From positions 68,353,300 to 68,417,299 of the forward strand of contig NC_134415.1 in assembly GCF_030867145.1 (NCBI RefSeq): DNA of 64,000 nucleotides. Reading direction: 5' to 3'. Source of the stretch: Opisthocomus hoazin (lineage: Eukaryota; Chordata; Aves; Opisthocomiformes; Opisthocomidae). This document shows positions 35,938-47,600 of this stretch, in pieces. A program made the translations under genes and the position numbers. The notes below the pieces were generated by a model. It was given only the letters and a program-made list of their open reading frames with translations. It did not search any database and was not told the DNA's origin. Positions within the stretch are counted from its first letter, which is position 1. Each line of letters opens with the position of its first letter.

Positions 35938-36552
35938 TTTGATGCCTTGAAAAGCCAGAACTGAAGACTCAATAGTCTTCCGACTATTAAGCAGGTATTC
36001 TTTATTACTGCGCTGGGCACATGGGGGATCTCTCCTCCAAACGTGTGCACTAAACACCCTGTCGTTTCAGGTTAAATACAATTACAATGTACATATTCTT
36101 TATATTTCTGAGAAATGCTTAGCATATTCATGACTTTTCCAATAACTAATTAGCATATGGTAATGTCTTTCATGCATGTCTGTTAGGGTCCTCAGGTGGT
36201 CTTTGGGGGTCTCAAGATAAAGGCTTGTACTCCTCATCACAGTGTCCGCTGGATGACCTTTGTTTCTGCACAAACTCAGTTCTCAGATCAGTATACCATG
36301 TCCTTCCAGGTTGTTTTGCTCTGGTCTTGTTGCCCTCTTGGTGCCTCTTTATCTCTGTAGCTTGGTGCATCTGCCCTCCCAAGGCTGAGCTGTCTGGGGT
36401 AGAATTATTTAGGAGTCTCCCTAGCTTAGAGCTTTCCTGTCTTCTCAAAACAGCAAGTAAAGTTTGTCTATGTAGCGCTATTTAGGAGCCTCTTTATCTT
36501 AGAGCTTTCCTGTCTCCTCAAAACAGGAAACACATTACATTTACGGGTATCA
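35938..36552 (-). mobile_element. LTR copy B2 (solo LTR of a second family, minus)
   Basis: Sequence between the two halves of the class II ERV. It shows LTR logic on the minus strand: a duplicated upstream block, a TATA-like 'tatttaacc', AATAAA followed by 'gaatacctgcttaatagtc', and a downstream U5-like part. A shorter copy is at 31110-31356 in the opposite orientation. Boundaries were set by the extent shared with that copy and are approximate. Confidence 0.65.
36406..36526. repeat. Direct duplication in the U3-like part of LTR B2
   Basis: Two 48-bp units (36406-36453 and 36479-36526; 'tatttaggag.ct...cttagagctttcctgtct.ctcaaaacag') repeat at 73-bp spacing, as enhancer repeats do in retroviral U3 regions. 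Confidence 0.85.
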
Positions 36553-37049
36553 CTTTGAACCAGGCTATAAGGTTTAATATTGCAATGAACTCTTCCCCTT
36601 GCCCATGCTCTGGCATGGACTTATGCATGGGCTTCAGTCCCTTCAGAAGTGTACCTGTGGACCCATCCACAGCCACAGATGCTTTCGGGTCTATCTGCTC
36701 CGGCAGGGAGTTACTCACAGGTCACAGTCCCTTCAGCTGGAGTTCAGACTGTAGGTACAGCGTGCCTGCTACAGCAGTAACAGGAACAGCAGCAATGCCC
36801 TGGCCATACGCCAGCCCAGGCACACGGCCAAGTGCTGTTAAGGAAAATGTTTGCAGGCGCAGCAAAGGAAGATGATAAGCAGCGCAGCAAGCAGCAGCCA
36901 CTGATAATCCCTAGACTGTAACATACAGCAAAGCAAGCAAGTCCCCTGGCAAGCGCAGGAGCCTGCTAATTAATAGCTAAACAGCTGTGACAGCTATAAA
37001 TCTGGTCCAGCACGTTCCGATCAATGCTGTTGTTATTTCAAACTCCTCT

Positions 37050-37068
37050 GGCCCCGCGCTGGGTGCCA
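37050..37068 (-). other. Retroviral primer-binding site, tRNA-Lys type
   Basis: Minus-strand TGGCACCCAGCGCGGGGCC resembles the lysine-tRNA site TGGCGCCCAACGTGGGGC used by class II retroviruses, with a few changes, and lies directly inside the LTR. Confidence 0.7.
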
Positions 37069-37069
37069 A

Positions 37070-37647
37070 AAAACACGGTTGTGGGTTAAGCTGGGTAGGC
37101 AGCTCGGCCCCACGCAGCTGCTCACTCACTCCCGCCCAGTGGGACGGGGGGGGAGAACTGGAAGGGTAAAAATGAGAAAACTTGTGAGTTGACATACAGA
37201 CAGTTTAACAGGTAAAGCAAAGCTGCACACAGAAGCAAAGCAAAGCCAGGAATTCATCACTGCTTCCCATCGGCAGGCAGCTGTTCAGCCACCTCCAGGA
37301 AAGCAGGGCTCCATCACAGGTAACAGCTACTTGGGAAGACAAACGCCCACACGTCCAACTGTCCCTTCCTCTTTTTTTTCCTCAAGGTTTTATTGCTGAG
37401 CACGATGTCATACGGCGTGGGGTATCGCTGGGGTCAGCTGGGGTCAGCTGTCCCGGCTGTGCCCCCTCCCAGTCTCTGTGCACCCTCAGCCTCCTCGAAG
37501 GAAAGGCCCTGAGGCTGTGCAAGTGCTGCTCAGCAACAGCTAAACCAGGGGGGTGTTATCAACATGGTTTTCATCACAAATCCAAAACACAGCACCATAG
37601 AAGCTACTATGAAAAAAATTAACCACATCCCAGCCAAAACCAGTACA
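37070..37647 (-). repeat. 5' LTR of the class II ERV
   Basis: About 578 bp starting TGTACTGGTTTTGGCTGGGA on the minus strand at 37647. This is a start I remember as typical of a widespread avian class II LTR. It contains the 'ggaattcatcactgcttcccatcggcaggcag' and 'cagctccat' landmarks in the antisense and ends just before the primer site. Exact 3' boundary uncertain by a few bases. Confidence 0.78.
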
Positions 37648-37919
37648 TAAATTTACAGAAGTAGCAAATTTGACCTCTAAGAGTGTGAATCATCGGTGTA
37701 GGCACCCAGGGTGAAATTCTGCTCCTACCGATATCAGAGAAAATAATTTACCAAATGGAACAAGACGTGATCTTATATATTTGGCTTTGCTACTTTTGCC
37801 GAATCGTTGCTCTCTTCTCACAAACACCACTGCCCACGTGATTAATCTCTATGAAATTTCTCACTGATAAAATAAAATAGGTCAAGGGCACTCATCCTAC
37901 CTGGCCCTCAAGGCAGAAT

Positions 37920-39259
37920 GGTGGGCACTCGTCTGAGTGCAAAGGCTGCAGCTCCGGCTGTGGGGCTCTGCACCACCTACCCCAGCGGCGGCCAATGCCT
38001 CTGCCCAGATGGAGCTGCTGAAGGAAGAGGCCACAGGGCAGACCTCAGGCTGCAGAAAGTGCCTAGACCTTTCTCCTGGGGCAGGGACAGGTGGCAGACC
38101 TGCCTGCAAACGCTGTGCCCAGGGGTAGAACCTCCTGCAGCAGGTGCCTGAGGTGCAAGGAGGCAGTGAGAAGACTGCAAAACATCAGGGAGGCTGGCAA
38201 GGAGGTAGACAGCTGTTTCCAAGCGCAGTCTGCAGTGGATCCACAGCCCATGGCCAAACATCAAAAAACTCCCCCACTGGCACACACAGAAGGGAAGGGA
38301 GCCAATAATGCAGGAGAATGGAAGCTTACAATGGCAAGGACCATTGCAAGGACCTCAGCAAGTCTGCTGACAACACCAAGCTGTGTGGTGCGGTCGACAC
38401 ACTGGAAGGAAGGGATGCCAACCATCAGGACCTGGAAAGGCTGGAGAGGTGGGCCCAGGTGACCCTCATGAAGTTCAGCAAGTCCAAGAGCAAGGTCCTG
38501 CACGTGGGTCGGGGCAACCCCAAGCACAAATACGGGCTGGGTGGAGAATGGATTGAGAGCAGCCCTGAGGAGGAGGACTTGGGGGTGCTGGTTGACAAGA
38601 AGCTCAGCATGACCAAGCAGTGTGTGCTCACAGCCCAGAAGGCAAACTGCTTCCTGGGCTGCATCAAAAGCACCTCGGCCAGCAGGTCAAGGGAGGTGAT
38701 TCTGTCCCTCTACTCCACTCTGGTGAGACCCCACCTGGAGTCCTGCGTCCAGCTCTGGAGCCCTCAGCACAAGAAGGACATGGACCTGTTGGAACAGGTC
38801 CAGAGGAGGGCCACAAAAACGATCAGAGGGCTGGAACACCTCTTGCCACGAGGAAAGGTTGAGAGAGTTGGGGCTGTTCAGCCTGGAGAAGAGAATGCTT
38901 CCGGGAGATCTTGCAGCAGCCTTCCAATACCTGAAGGGGGCCTACAAGAAAGCTGAAGAGGGACTTTTTACAAGGGCATGTAGCGATAGGGCAATGGGTA
39001 ATGGCTTCAAGCTGAAAGAGGATAGATTCAGATTAGATATAAGAAAGAAATTATTTACTATGAGGGTGGGGAGGCACTGCCATAGGTTGCTCAGAGACGC
39101 TCTGGCTGCCCCCTCCCTGGAAGTGTTCAAGACTAGGTTGGGCGGGGCTTTGAGCAACCTGGTCTAGTGGAACGTGACCCTACCCATGGCAGGGGATTTG
39201 GAACTAGATGATTTTTAAGGTTCCTTTCAATCCAAACCGTGCCATGATTTTATGATTCT
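37920..39259 (+). mobile_element. CR1 LINE, internally deleted (ORF1 piece joined to RT tail)
   Basis: 37920-38330 looks like CR1 ORF1 (SRCLRCKEAVRRLQNIREAG, then KEVDSCFQAQ). It is joined near 38340 to the ORF2 tail ([46 protein letters not shown]). The catalytic motif reads S-A-D-N. A frameshift near 38850 splits the tail. The 3' end 'ccatgattttatgattct' closes at 39259. Confidence 0.85.
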
Positions 39260-40430
39260 CTGCCAAATGCAGGATCATAGGTAGTTCAGTTTTGTTAAAA
39301 TGAGATCGGGTTAGATGAGGGGTTAATTTAGGAGATAAATCATCATTTGGATCTCTTATGGGGTTCAAGGCTACCACGTGGTCCAGTTTTAAAACTCAAA
39401 AATGAGTCTAGCATTTGGGCCAAGTTGCGGACCAGGACTCTAGTTAAAGTTAGACCAAGTCTGTCTAATAAGGATTAGATTTGGGGTGGCATGGTAAGCA
39501 CAGTTTAGAACAAAGGTTGGTTAATGACCTAAAATCAAGATAGAGTCACATTAGGCACAAAGTTGTGGACAGATTGTGGCTTAGTACATACTAAGACTGA
39601 ATCAAGATCTGGAGCCCAAGGCATGGTTAGGCACGTCTGTTGGCCTGTGAGGGTGACCAAGCACTAAAGCAGATAAAAGTTAGAATAGCAGACTGGTCCT
39701 CAAAATAAGCGTAAGACATAATGACGAGTAAAACAACCTCTTAGGGGCTTGATTTCCAGTCTTATTATGGGTCACTATGGGAATGGATTAGTAGCTTGGC
39801 ATAGAATTAGTGTAAATACCTACCCTGAGCCAGTCTGCCCAGGGTGGGCAAGTACTGACATGAGACGTTGCCTGGACATCCAAGCACATGTCAGATTGTA
39901 CTGCAACACACTTTACATAAGCACACAGTGAGGAGTATAATGAACATTTCTCACAGAAGAAATAGCTTTGTGTTAAGACTGAGGGCAACACAATCGTAAG
40001 AGCAACACGAGCAAGCACAAATGGACCTTCCTCTATCTTATAGCCTCTCTGTTTCCAGTGACGACTCATTACTTGTATACAGAGCTAAATACTGTACAGG
40101 TAAGCATTATTTGTTTCCCAAACAAGTATTTCCTGTTACTAAGAAGAATGCACTGACTTCAGTCACGTTGGCTACAGCACATGTCTCCACTAGCTGCGCA
40201 AGTCCTGGTGCCCCGCATATCACAATCTCCTGGTGTACTTTGAAAATTTATTTATAACATTTCTCATTGCCTAAGTTATCTGTTCTTCCGGGCCTGTTTA
40301 CATAAAAGCTGTTTGCGTTTACAATAATCCTCTATCCAGTTCCACGTAAGCTTTTCACCTACGGGTAATGCCCTGTTACTGTCCACTCTGCTCCAAGCCT
40401 GGGAAGGTTGATTTCTCGCTGCTCTGAGGC
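39260..40430. other. Intergenic sequence without recognised features
   Basis: Moderately repetitive-looking but unassigned sequence ('ttagg', 'ggatta' phrases from 39290 to 39740). No exon recognised on either strand. Confidence 0.45.
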
Positions 40431-40909
40431 CGTCACCCAGCCGCTGGGATTCGGGATGACCAGCTTGGTCTCTCCGCCGCAGACGCCAGCCTGTGCCAGC
40501 CACCGGCCGCGGCTGAACGCGGGCTCAGCGCCGGTGCTGCCCAGCAGCCGCGGGCAGCTCGGGAGCGCGGTGCCCACCCCGCAGGGACACAAAGCGCTAA
40601 AACTGCCTTGACTTGGCATTCTACATTTATCTGAAATCTAAAAACCACTGCGCATGTACGAAGCATCCTCAGACGTTTCCAACCAAACGCATTTTCAGTT
40701 TATCCTAACTTTATGACTTTTTATGGGAAATAATAATTCTAACGTTTTAGTAACTACAGCAAACTGTAGTCTCATAAGAACGCAAGGAACCCTCACTGTA
40801 AGAACCAGAATATGGATTTTGTCAAATTATTCTAAGAACAGGTTATTCAAAACCCAAAGAAGCCTAAGCAAATATTTTCGTAAAAACAAAACCCCAACTC
40901 CCAGACTTC

Positions 40910-41620
40910 AGACGGCAGCTGCCTTCCCCCCTCGGCTCCCGCTCACTTCCCCCGCCGCGGCAGGGAAACGGCCCGGGGCTGGGACCCGAAGGCCCCGGTG
41001 CCCAGACCCGCCGAGCCCCGGACCGGGCACGGCGAGGCGGGCGGCGCCGCCCGGAACGCTGCGACCGCCGGAACGGCCGGGCCGAGCCGCCCCTTCCCGG
41101 GGGGGCGGGATCGGGACGGAGCTTCCGGCGGGGAGACGGGGCGCCGCGCCGCCGTCTCCGCCTGACGGAGGGCCCGGCGGGGTCCGGCCCGGCGCCATGG
41201 CGATCCCCATGGTGCCTATGGAGACGCAGTTACAGAGCATCTTCGAGGAGGTGGTGGTGAGTCCGTCCCCGGAGCGGGCAGCGCCTTGTGGGCAGGCCAA
41301 CCCGGGCCCGGGGCTGGTCCGGGGCCTTGCGGCCCGGCGGAGGTGGGCCGGGGCGGGGGGGGGAGCATCCCGGGGAAGATAAAAAAGGGGAGAAAGAGGA
41401 GTTTTTATCTTTCTGGCGCACTTGGTGCCGTGAAACACCTCCCACCTTCTCGGCGGGGGTTCGGGCCGTTCGCGCCGGCATCGCGGACTGAGCCCGGGGC
41501 ACCGGCGGAGGGGGGCGGCTTCGCGGGGCTGAAACGCCCCTTTGCTGGGGCTGCGTAAGGAAACTGGCGCGGGGCGGGACTGGGCGCAGAGCGGGGGGAG
41601 GCAGATCGCCTGCCCGAAAC
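40910..41620 (+). promoter_or_regulatory. MED23: CpG island at the MED23 start
   Basis: Dense CG dinucleotides and GC-rich runs begin abruptly at about 40910 and fade after about 41620, spanning the MED23 first coding exon. No TATA box is evident, as expected for a housekeeping promoter. A smaller CG cluster lies at 40430-40600. A bidirectional role, with a noncoding ENPP3 first exon starting here, is inference from the head-to-head order. Confidence 0.8.
41197..41256 (+). CDS. MED23: MED23 exon 1 (residues 1-20)
   Basis: Within the CpG island. MAIPMVPMETQLQSIFEEVV, donor gtgagt, phase 0. The alternative starts at 41209 and 41218 keep the same frame. Confidence 0.9.
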
Positions 41621-44600
41621 CAGGTTACAGTGTGCTGAGCGTGCCGTAGAATAAGCAGTTTAAGGAGACGTTTGGAAGGAGACTGTGAGAAGGTGGATGT
41701 CTTGAAGAGACATTTTTCTTCAGCCAACAGAATGGCATGAGCAAATCGTGGGAATACAACCACGTGATGGTACCTGCAAGATGAAGCATAGTTCGGTAGG
41801 TCATTGGACTAGAATAGAATATTTCAGTTCGAAGGGACCTATAAGATCATCTAGCCCAACTGCCTGACCACTTCAGAGCTGACCAAAAGTTAAAGCATGT
41901 TATTAAGGGCATTGTCCAAATGCCTCTCAAACAGTGACAGACTTGGGGCATCAGTCATGTCTCTGGGAAATCTAGTCCAGTATTTGACTACCCCTTCAGT
42001 AAAGAAATGCTTCCTAATGTCCAGTCTGAACCTCCCATGGTGCAGCATTGCCACGTCTCCTATCACTGGATCCCAGGGAGAAGAGCTCAGCACCTCCTTC
42101 TCCACTTCCCCTCCTCAGGAAGCTGTAGAGAACAATGAGGTTGCCCCTCAGTCTCCTTTTCTCCAAACCAGACAAGTCCAAAGTCTTTTCCCATTCCTCA
42201 CAGGCCATGCCTTCTAGTCCTGCCGCCAGCTTTGTTGCCATCCTCTGGATGCATTCAAGGACCTTCACATCCTTCTTAAGTTGTGGGGCCCAGAGTTGCA
42301 CACAGTACTCAAGGTGAGGCCGCACCAACACTGAGTATGGCAGGACAATCGCCTCTTTTGACTGGCCGGTTATGCTGTGTTTGGTGCACCCCAGGACAAG
42401 GTTTGCCCTCTTGGCTGCCAGGGCACACTGCCAGCTCACACTGAGCCTGCTGCTGACCAGCACCCCCAGATCCCTCAAGCTCCCTTTCTGCAGGGCTGCT
42501 CTCCAGCCACTCTCTCCCAGCTTATACTTGTGCCTGGTGTTCATCCACCCTAGATGCAGAGTTCGCCATTTGGACTTATTAAATTTCATCCCATTAATCA
42601 TAGCCCAGTGCTCTAATCTATCTAGATCCCTCTGCAAGGCCTCTTGTCCCTTAAGAGAGTCAGCAGCACCTCCAGGTTTGGTATCATCAGTAAACTTGCA
42701 AGTGGTGCATTCAACTCCTGCATTCAGGTTGTTGATAAATGTATCGAACAGAACTGGCCGTGGAATTGAACCCTGAGGGACACCAATGGTGACTGGTCGC
42801 CAGGCAGATGTAGCCCCATTCACTACGACCCTTTGAGCCCCTCCCTTCAGCCAGTTCTTCACCCAGTACATCACAGACCTACTTTTCCCACAGCTGGACA
42901 ACTTATCCAGAAGGATGCTGTGAGGGAGAGTATCAAAAACCTTGCTAAAATCCACAAGAACTACATCCAGTGCCTTCCCTTCATCCACCAGGCAGGTGAC
43001 CTTATCATAGAAGGACATCAAGTTAGTTCAACAGGACTTTCCCTTTATGAACCTAAGTCATTGGGTCAGTAAGTCATTGCTTTGTAGAGCACAAATCAGT
43101 GAGCTTCTTTGGTAGATATGGGTACTTCATGGTCTGAAACACTGGGGTGGCAGTAGTTGGTGATGTCCTGAACGGGAGCCTGAGTGACCTTTTGGACAGA
43201 GGAGGCTGATCAAACTGCCTGAACTGGAAAGAGTGTATAGGTCTTGTAGAGAAAGGTAATTGAAAATTATGTCCATATGATGAATTTCAGTAGAGGGAAG
43301 ATTGGGGTTTTCTTTCTGTTTGAAGTTTGCATTATAAAATGCATGATGTACTTTTCTTAGAATGGTGTTAAGTTCCTCATAGCATGTGGATTGCCTATAC
43401 CCTCTTGTTATCTCATTTTGGCACTGGCATTCAGGTTATGTTTTCACGTTTGACATTGTGATTTGACTGTGTTGTCACATTGGCTGTTTCTGAGCAATGT
43501 TATTTGCCTAAAGTGTTTATGTAACAAGAAAAAAGGCCCTTAGAAAATTTCATTGCATTTTTGAAGCTGTAACTGACAAAATAGTAAGTGGTTACTTTCA
43601 CTGCTGCTGTTACCAACTTGATGGACAGCAATGAAACTTACTTAAGTTTCTGTGCCAAACAGGTGAGCACCAGTTTCTCTTTTGCTTCTTGAGAAAGCTA
43701 TGAGTAGCAGTGACAGGCAGTGCTAGACTGTATGATTGAAAAGGAGCACCAGAAAGATTATTTTATTACATGTTCTTATTTCCACAACGTAAAAATGAAA
43801 ATACATAGTGGTCAGTTATAGATCATATCGGAGTATAATATGAATTTCTTATAGAAGGTAAAAAGAGTTCTAGGATGGTATTTTCCAGAACCTCTTTGCT
43901 GATAGAATAATAATAATGTAGAAGGCCTTGAGCAAAATGGAGTTTAAAAAACAAAAAGGAATATTTTAGAGGAAATAAACTGGATATTCACATATAGTCT
44001 TTCACCTAGTACAAGACTATATAATCATTCAATGGAATTTAAAAATCAATGGATCTAAACTCAGCTGAGAAAGTAACTGTATATAATCTATTTGAGTAAC
44101 TGAATGTCATGGAATATAAGTGGGACAAAAACTTAATGGGATTCCAAAATATTAATTTTTTCAAAGTATGAAAGAAGAGCTGCAGTAACAGAACTGAAAA
44201 ATTTCTTAAACTTTGGGAAGTAATCTCTAGGTGTTTAGAAGGAAAAAAACAAACCAAAACAAAGAGCCTTAATCTGGATCCACAAGGTATATTGTTTATA
44301 TGAAAACAAAGCAATCTCAACTTTGGAAGAGTCTAGTGTAGCAGAAGAAATATGTCTGTCTGGTACATTCCCGTAACAGTACAACTGTTACTCTTTTGTG
44401 CTTCGTCTTGGTGGTGTGATATGCATAGAAAACCTTTTCACAATAGCTCACTCGAGGTTTTTCTCTTACAGAAAACGGAAGTAATTGAAGAAGCTTTTCC
44501 TGGGTGAGTGCAATGTTAGTTTATTTGTGCAAGACCTTCTGTATACGTGTATTTTTCTTCTTGAGCTCTTTCTTTGCATCCTGCTAATAACTAACATTCT

Positions 44601-47600
44601 TATTTGCATTAGTATGTTTATGGACACTCCTGAAGATGAGAGAACCAAACTGATCAGCTGCCTGGGTGCTTTTAGACAGTTCTGGAGCAGTCTTTCTCAG
44701 GTTAACATTTAATTTGTTGCTTACATGTACTTTATACTTTTTCAATATAGTGAAGCCTTGTCTCATAGACAGACACTTAAGCTGTAAGGTCTGTGTCCAG
44801 TCATTCAGAATCTGGTTTCAGATTTGCTGCATTAAAGAATATAGGAAGACTATGCAAGAAAAAAAGATGAGTTTTGACATTTACAAGATTAAGCAGTTGT
44901 TTGGCAGAGGTTGGTGTGCAGTGCAAATAAAGATAAGCAAATGGAAGTATAACAGTAAAGAAATACACAAAAAAAGGTAGTTTGTTACAGGATTTCTAGT
45001 AGAAGTGAATAAATAGGGAAGGAAAAAAAAAGAAAATAGATGTTTATGTTCAAGAAGTACCTTCCAAAAGTTAGATACCTCTAGGGACTCTTCTGTAATT
45101 GGAGACCTAGTCATCTTTGTTTTCCCTGAATTTGATTGTAACTGTGAAAAGGAAACATTAATATAGAATGGTTCTGTTTTGCTCTATTCTGTGCTAACTT
45201 TATACGTGAAAAACAAAATTGGCTATAGAAATCAGTGTTTCAGCTTGGAGGTGTTTCCAGTACTGGACAACTTGACAACTTCTGTTGAACAACTGGACTT
45301 CTTCAAAATAAAATCAGAAGAGTTGAAGGGAAGACTGTATGTTGGATAACTGAACAACTTCTACCATTTACAATCTTGTTCTTCTGTTAGTTTCATTTCT
45401 TCATGGTAGGATACTATATGAATTTGACAGTTTGTTTCACTACCTGTAAGTACATTCTTTCTCCCCTCTACTGTTTTTTCAGGAATCCCATGAACAGTGC
45501 GTCCAGTGGATTGTAAGATTCATTCATAGCCAGCATAGTCCTAAAAGAATTTCTTTTCTTTACGACTGTTTAGCAATGGCAGTAGAAACTGGACTTTTGC
45601 CACCCAGGTAAGCTATGTTGGAATGAATCGATGATTATAATACATGGAAGTTGTAATATTGGAGCGTATTTTACAATGACATTGTAAAATTATTCTGGAG
45701 AGCATGTGCTTATTATCTGTCATTCATTCTTGCATTGTCTCCTTCTGCTAGAATGGTTTGTGAATCTCTGATAAACTCAGATACGCTTGAATGGGAAAGG
45801 ACACAGTTGTGGGCATTAACATTTAAACTGGTCCGGAAGATTATCGGAGGTGTAGACTACAAGGTATCTTCCCCTCACTACTGTCTTCGTGATATGACAT
45901 GTTATTTTCTGGTTTTGTTTTTATGATTTTATGTCAGAAACATCCAGTGTTTCAAAGTGTGCTTTGATTATGAAAGAAAAAAATATTTCAGTGAGACCAC
46001 TTTTAATGGTTTTTTATAGGTGAGTGTTACCTTAAGAGATAATTCTGTGTGGACAATGTAATTCCTCTTACTCTTTTCGCTATTACACAGTCATCTTCAA
46101 TCCCTCATTCACTTACAAGCTAAATAGCTCTAGTGAAGTTTCAGTAGTGGTACACATGGAAAGTAATACTATCAAGCATTAAAGCTGAAGTTCTTGCATC
46201 TGCTCTGGCCCCTGTTGCTATGTAGGAAAAAGGTCCTGAAAGATTTATCTTTGGCAGAGTATAACAGAAGGAGTAGGAAACCATGCATCTTTTGCAGACA
46301 ACAACCTCACCAGCTTTGGTGAGTGTGTTAGAGCAAAAAAAGTAAAATACAACATTGTACTTTGGTCAGTCTGCACAAGCCATTGTAGGTTGGATATCTT
46401 TGGGTACACATGAAAATTTCAGCAGTTACTTTCTCGTCTGGGGTATCCTAGGGTTGAGAAGCTCCATAAGGAGTTTAATGTCATTAGTGTTTACATTCTC
46501 AGTAGCAGTCTGTCTTCTGACACTTAGCAACAACCAACTAATTTGTCTGTCAAAATATTGTCTGACCATATTGATTGCGTAATCTTTCTGCCAAAAATAA
46601 AGAATCTCTGGGAATATTAATTTTGTGTGCTGTCTTTTAGGGTGTGCGTGATCTGTTGAAAGTGATCCTGGAGAAAATCTTAACAATTCCAAACACTGTG
46701 AGCTCAGCTGTTGTACAGCAGCTTTTAGCAGCGAGAGAGGTAACTGAATTGTGTGTTATTGCTGTAGAGATAGGCCTCATTCTTTTGTCCTGAAGGAGTT
46801 TCTAATAGCTGGGATGGCGCTCTCTGGGAGTTGGTACAGTTCAACAGCAAAGACTTACTCTCTGTGCTCTAATTCTTTTCTGTAATTGCATTTTATACAG
46901 TAAACAAAGAGCTTTTGGGGAATATTATAGATAAGCACTAAAATCCCTAATGGTGAGTCAGGCCCAATGTTTGACTTGCCTGAGGTGAAATGTATAAGGT
47001 ACAATATTGAGATTAATTTATTTTTCTTCTTAGTGGATAAAAGTCATAATTGCTTTTAGTAGTTTGTAGGCAGATGTACAGGCATAGTTTATTAGGCATA
47101 GGCTTAAGTAATAGGCTTAAACAATCTAACTTACACTTGTACAATTAAAAACAGGTTTTAAACTAATGTAGTACTATCAGAATACAACTTAAGAAAAAGT
47201 ATTTTGATTCTTACCTTTGTTTTTGTGGGCTGCCTCAGACTAGTAGACAGACTACACCTTTGTTTAGCTTATCCAGAGTCTTTTACACTGATCTCTTTTT
47301 TTATTTATAGGTAGTAGCCTACATTTTGGAAAGAAATGCATGTTTGTTACCTGCCTACTTTGCAGTTACAGAGATCAGAAAACTATATCCTGAAGGAAAA
47401 CTTCCCCATTGGGTAATGATATGGTACCAAATCATGTAATCTGGAGTTTTGTTCCACACAAAACAAAATTACTTTTTTTTTTTTTGAATAAAGTTTAAAT
47501 GAAGATTTTAAATCTTCTGTTGAACAGTAAGCTCTGTGTTTAGCCATGTAAATTAAGATACAGTCTTGGTGTGATTGCAGCAGCAGCTCCTTGTGTTGTT

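Larger units (their letters stand above)
35455..37647 (-). mobile_element. Decayed class II (ERVK-like) endogenous retrovirus, internally deleted
   Basis: Minus-strand layout: 5' LTR (37070-37647), primer-binding site (about 37050-37068), short leader/gag-side remnant, a second unrelated LTR (35938-36552), a 3' internal remnant ending in a purine tract (about 35527-35541), and a truncated 3' LTR (35455-35526) that begins like the 5' LTR (TGTAC.G.TTTGG). Most of gag, pol and env is absent and no retroviral reading frame survives. Confidence 0.72.

Noticed and set aside
40276..40503. 75-codon minus-strand frame near the MED23 promoter (WNWIEDYCKRKQLL)
   Set aside because: Considered as an upstream exon of the 35.1-kb terminal-exon candidate. 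I found no suitable start or donor of the right phase and no homology.
40723..41763. Long open frames of 176-219 codons around the CpG island
   Set aside because: GC-driven shadows. The only recognisable coding piece is the 20-codon MED23 exon 1.
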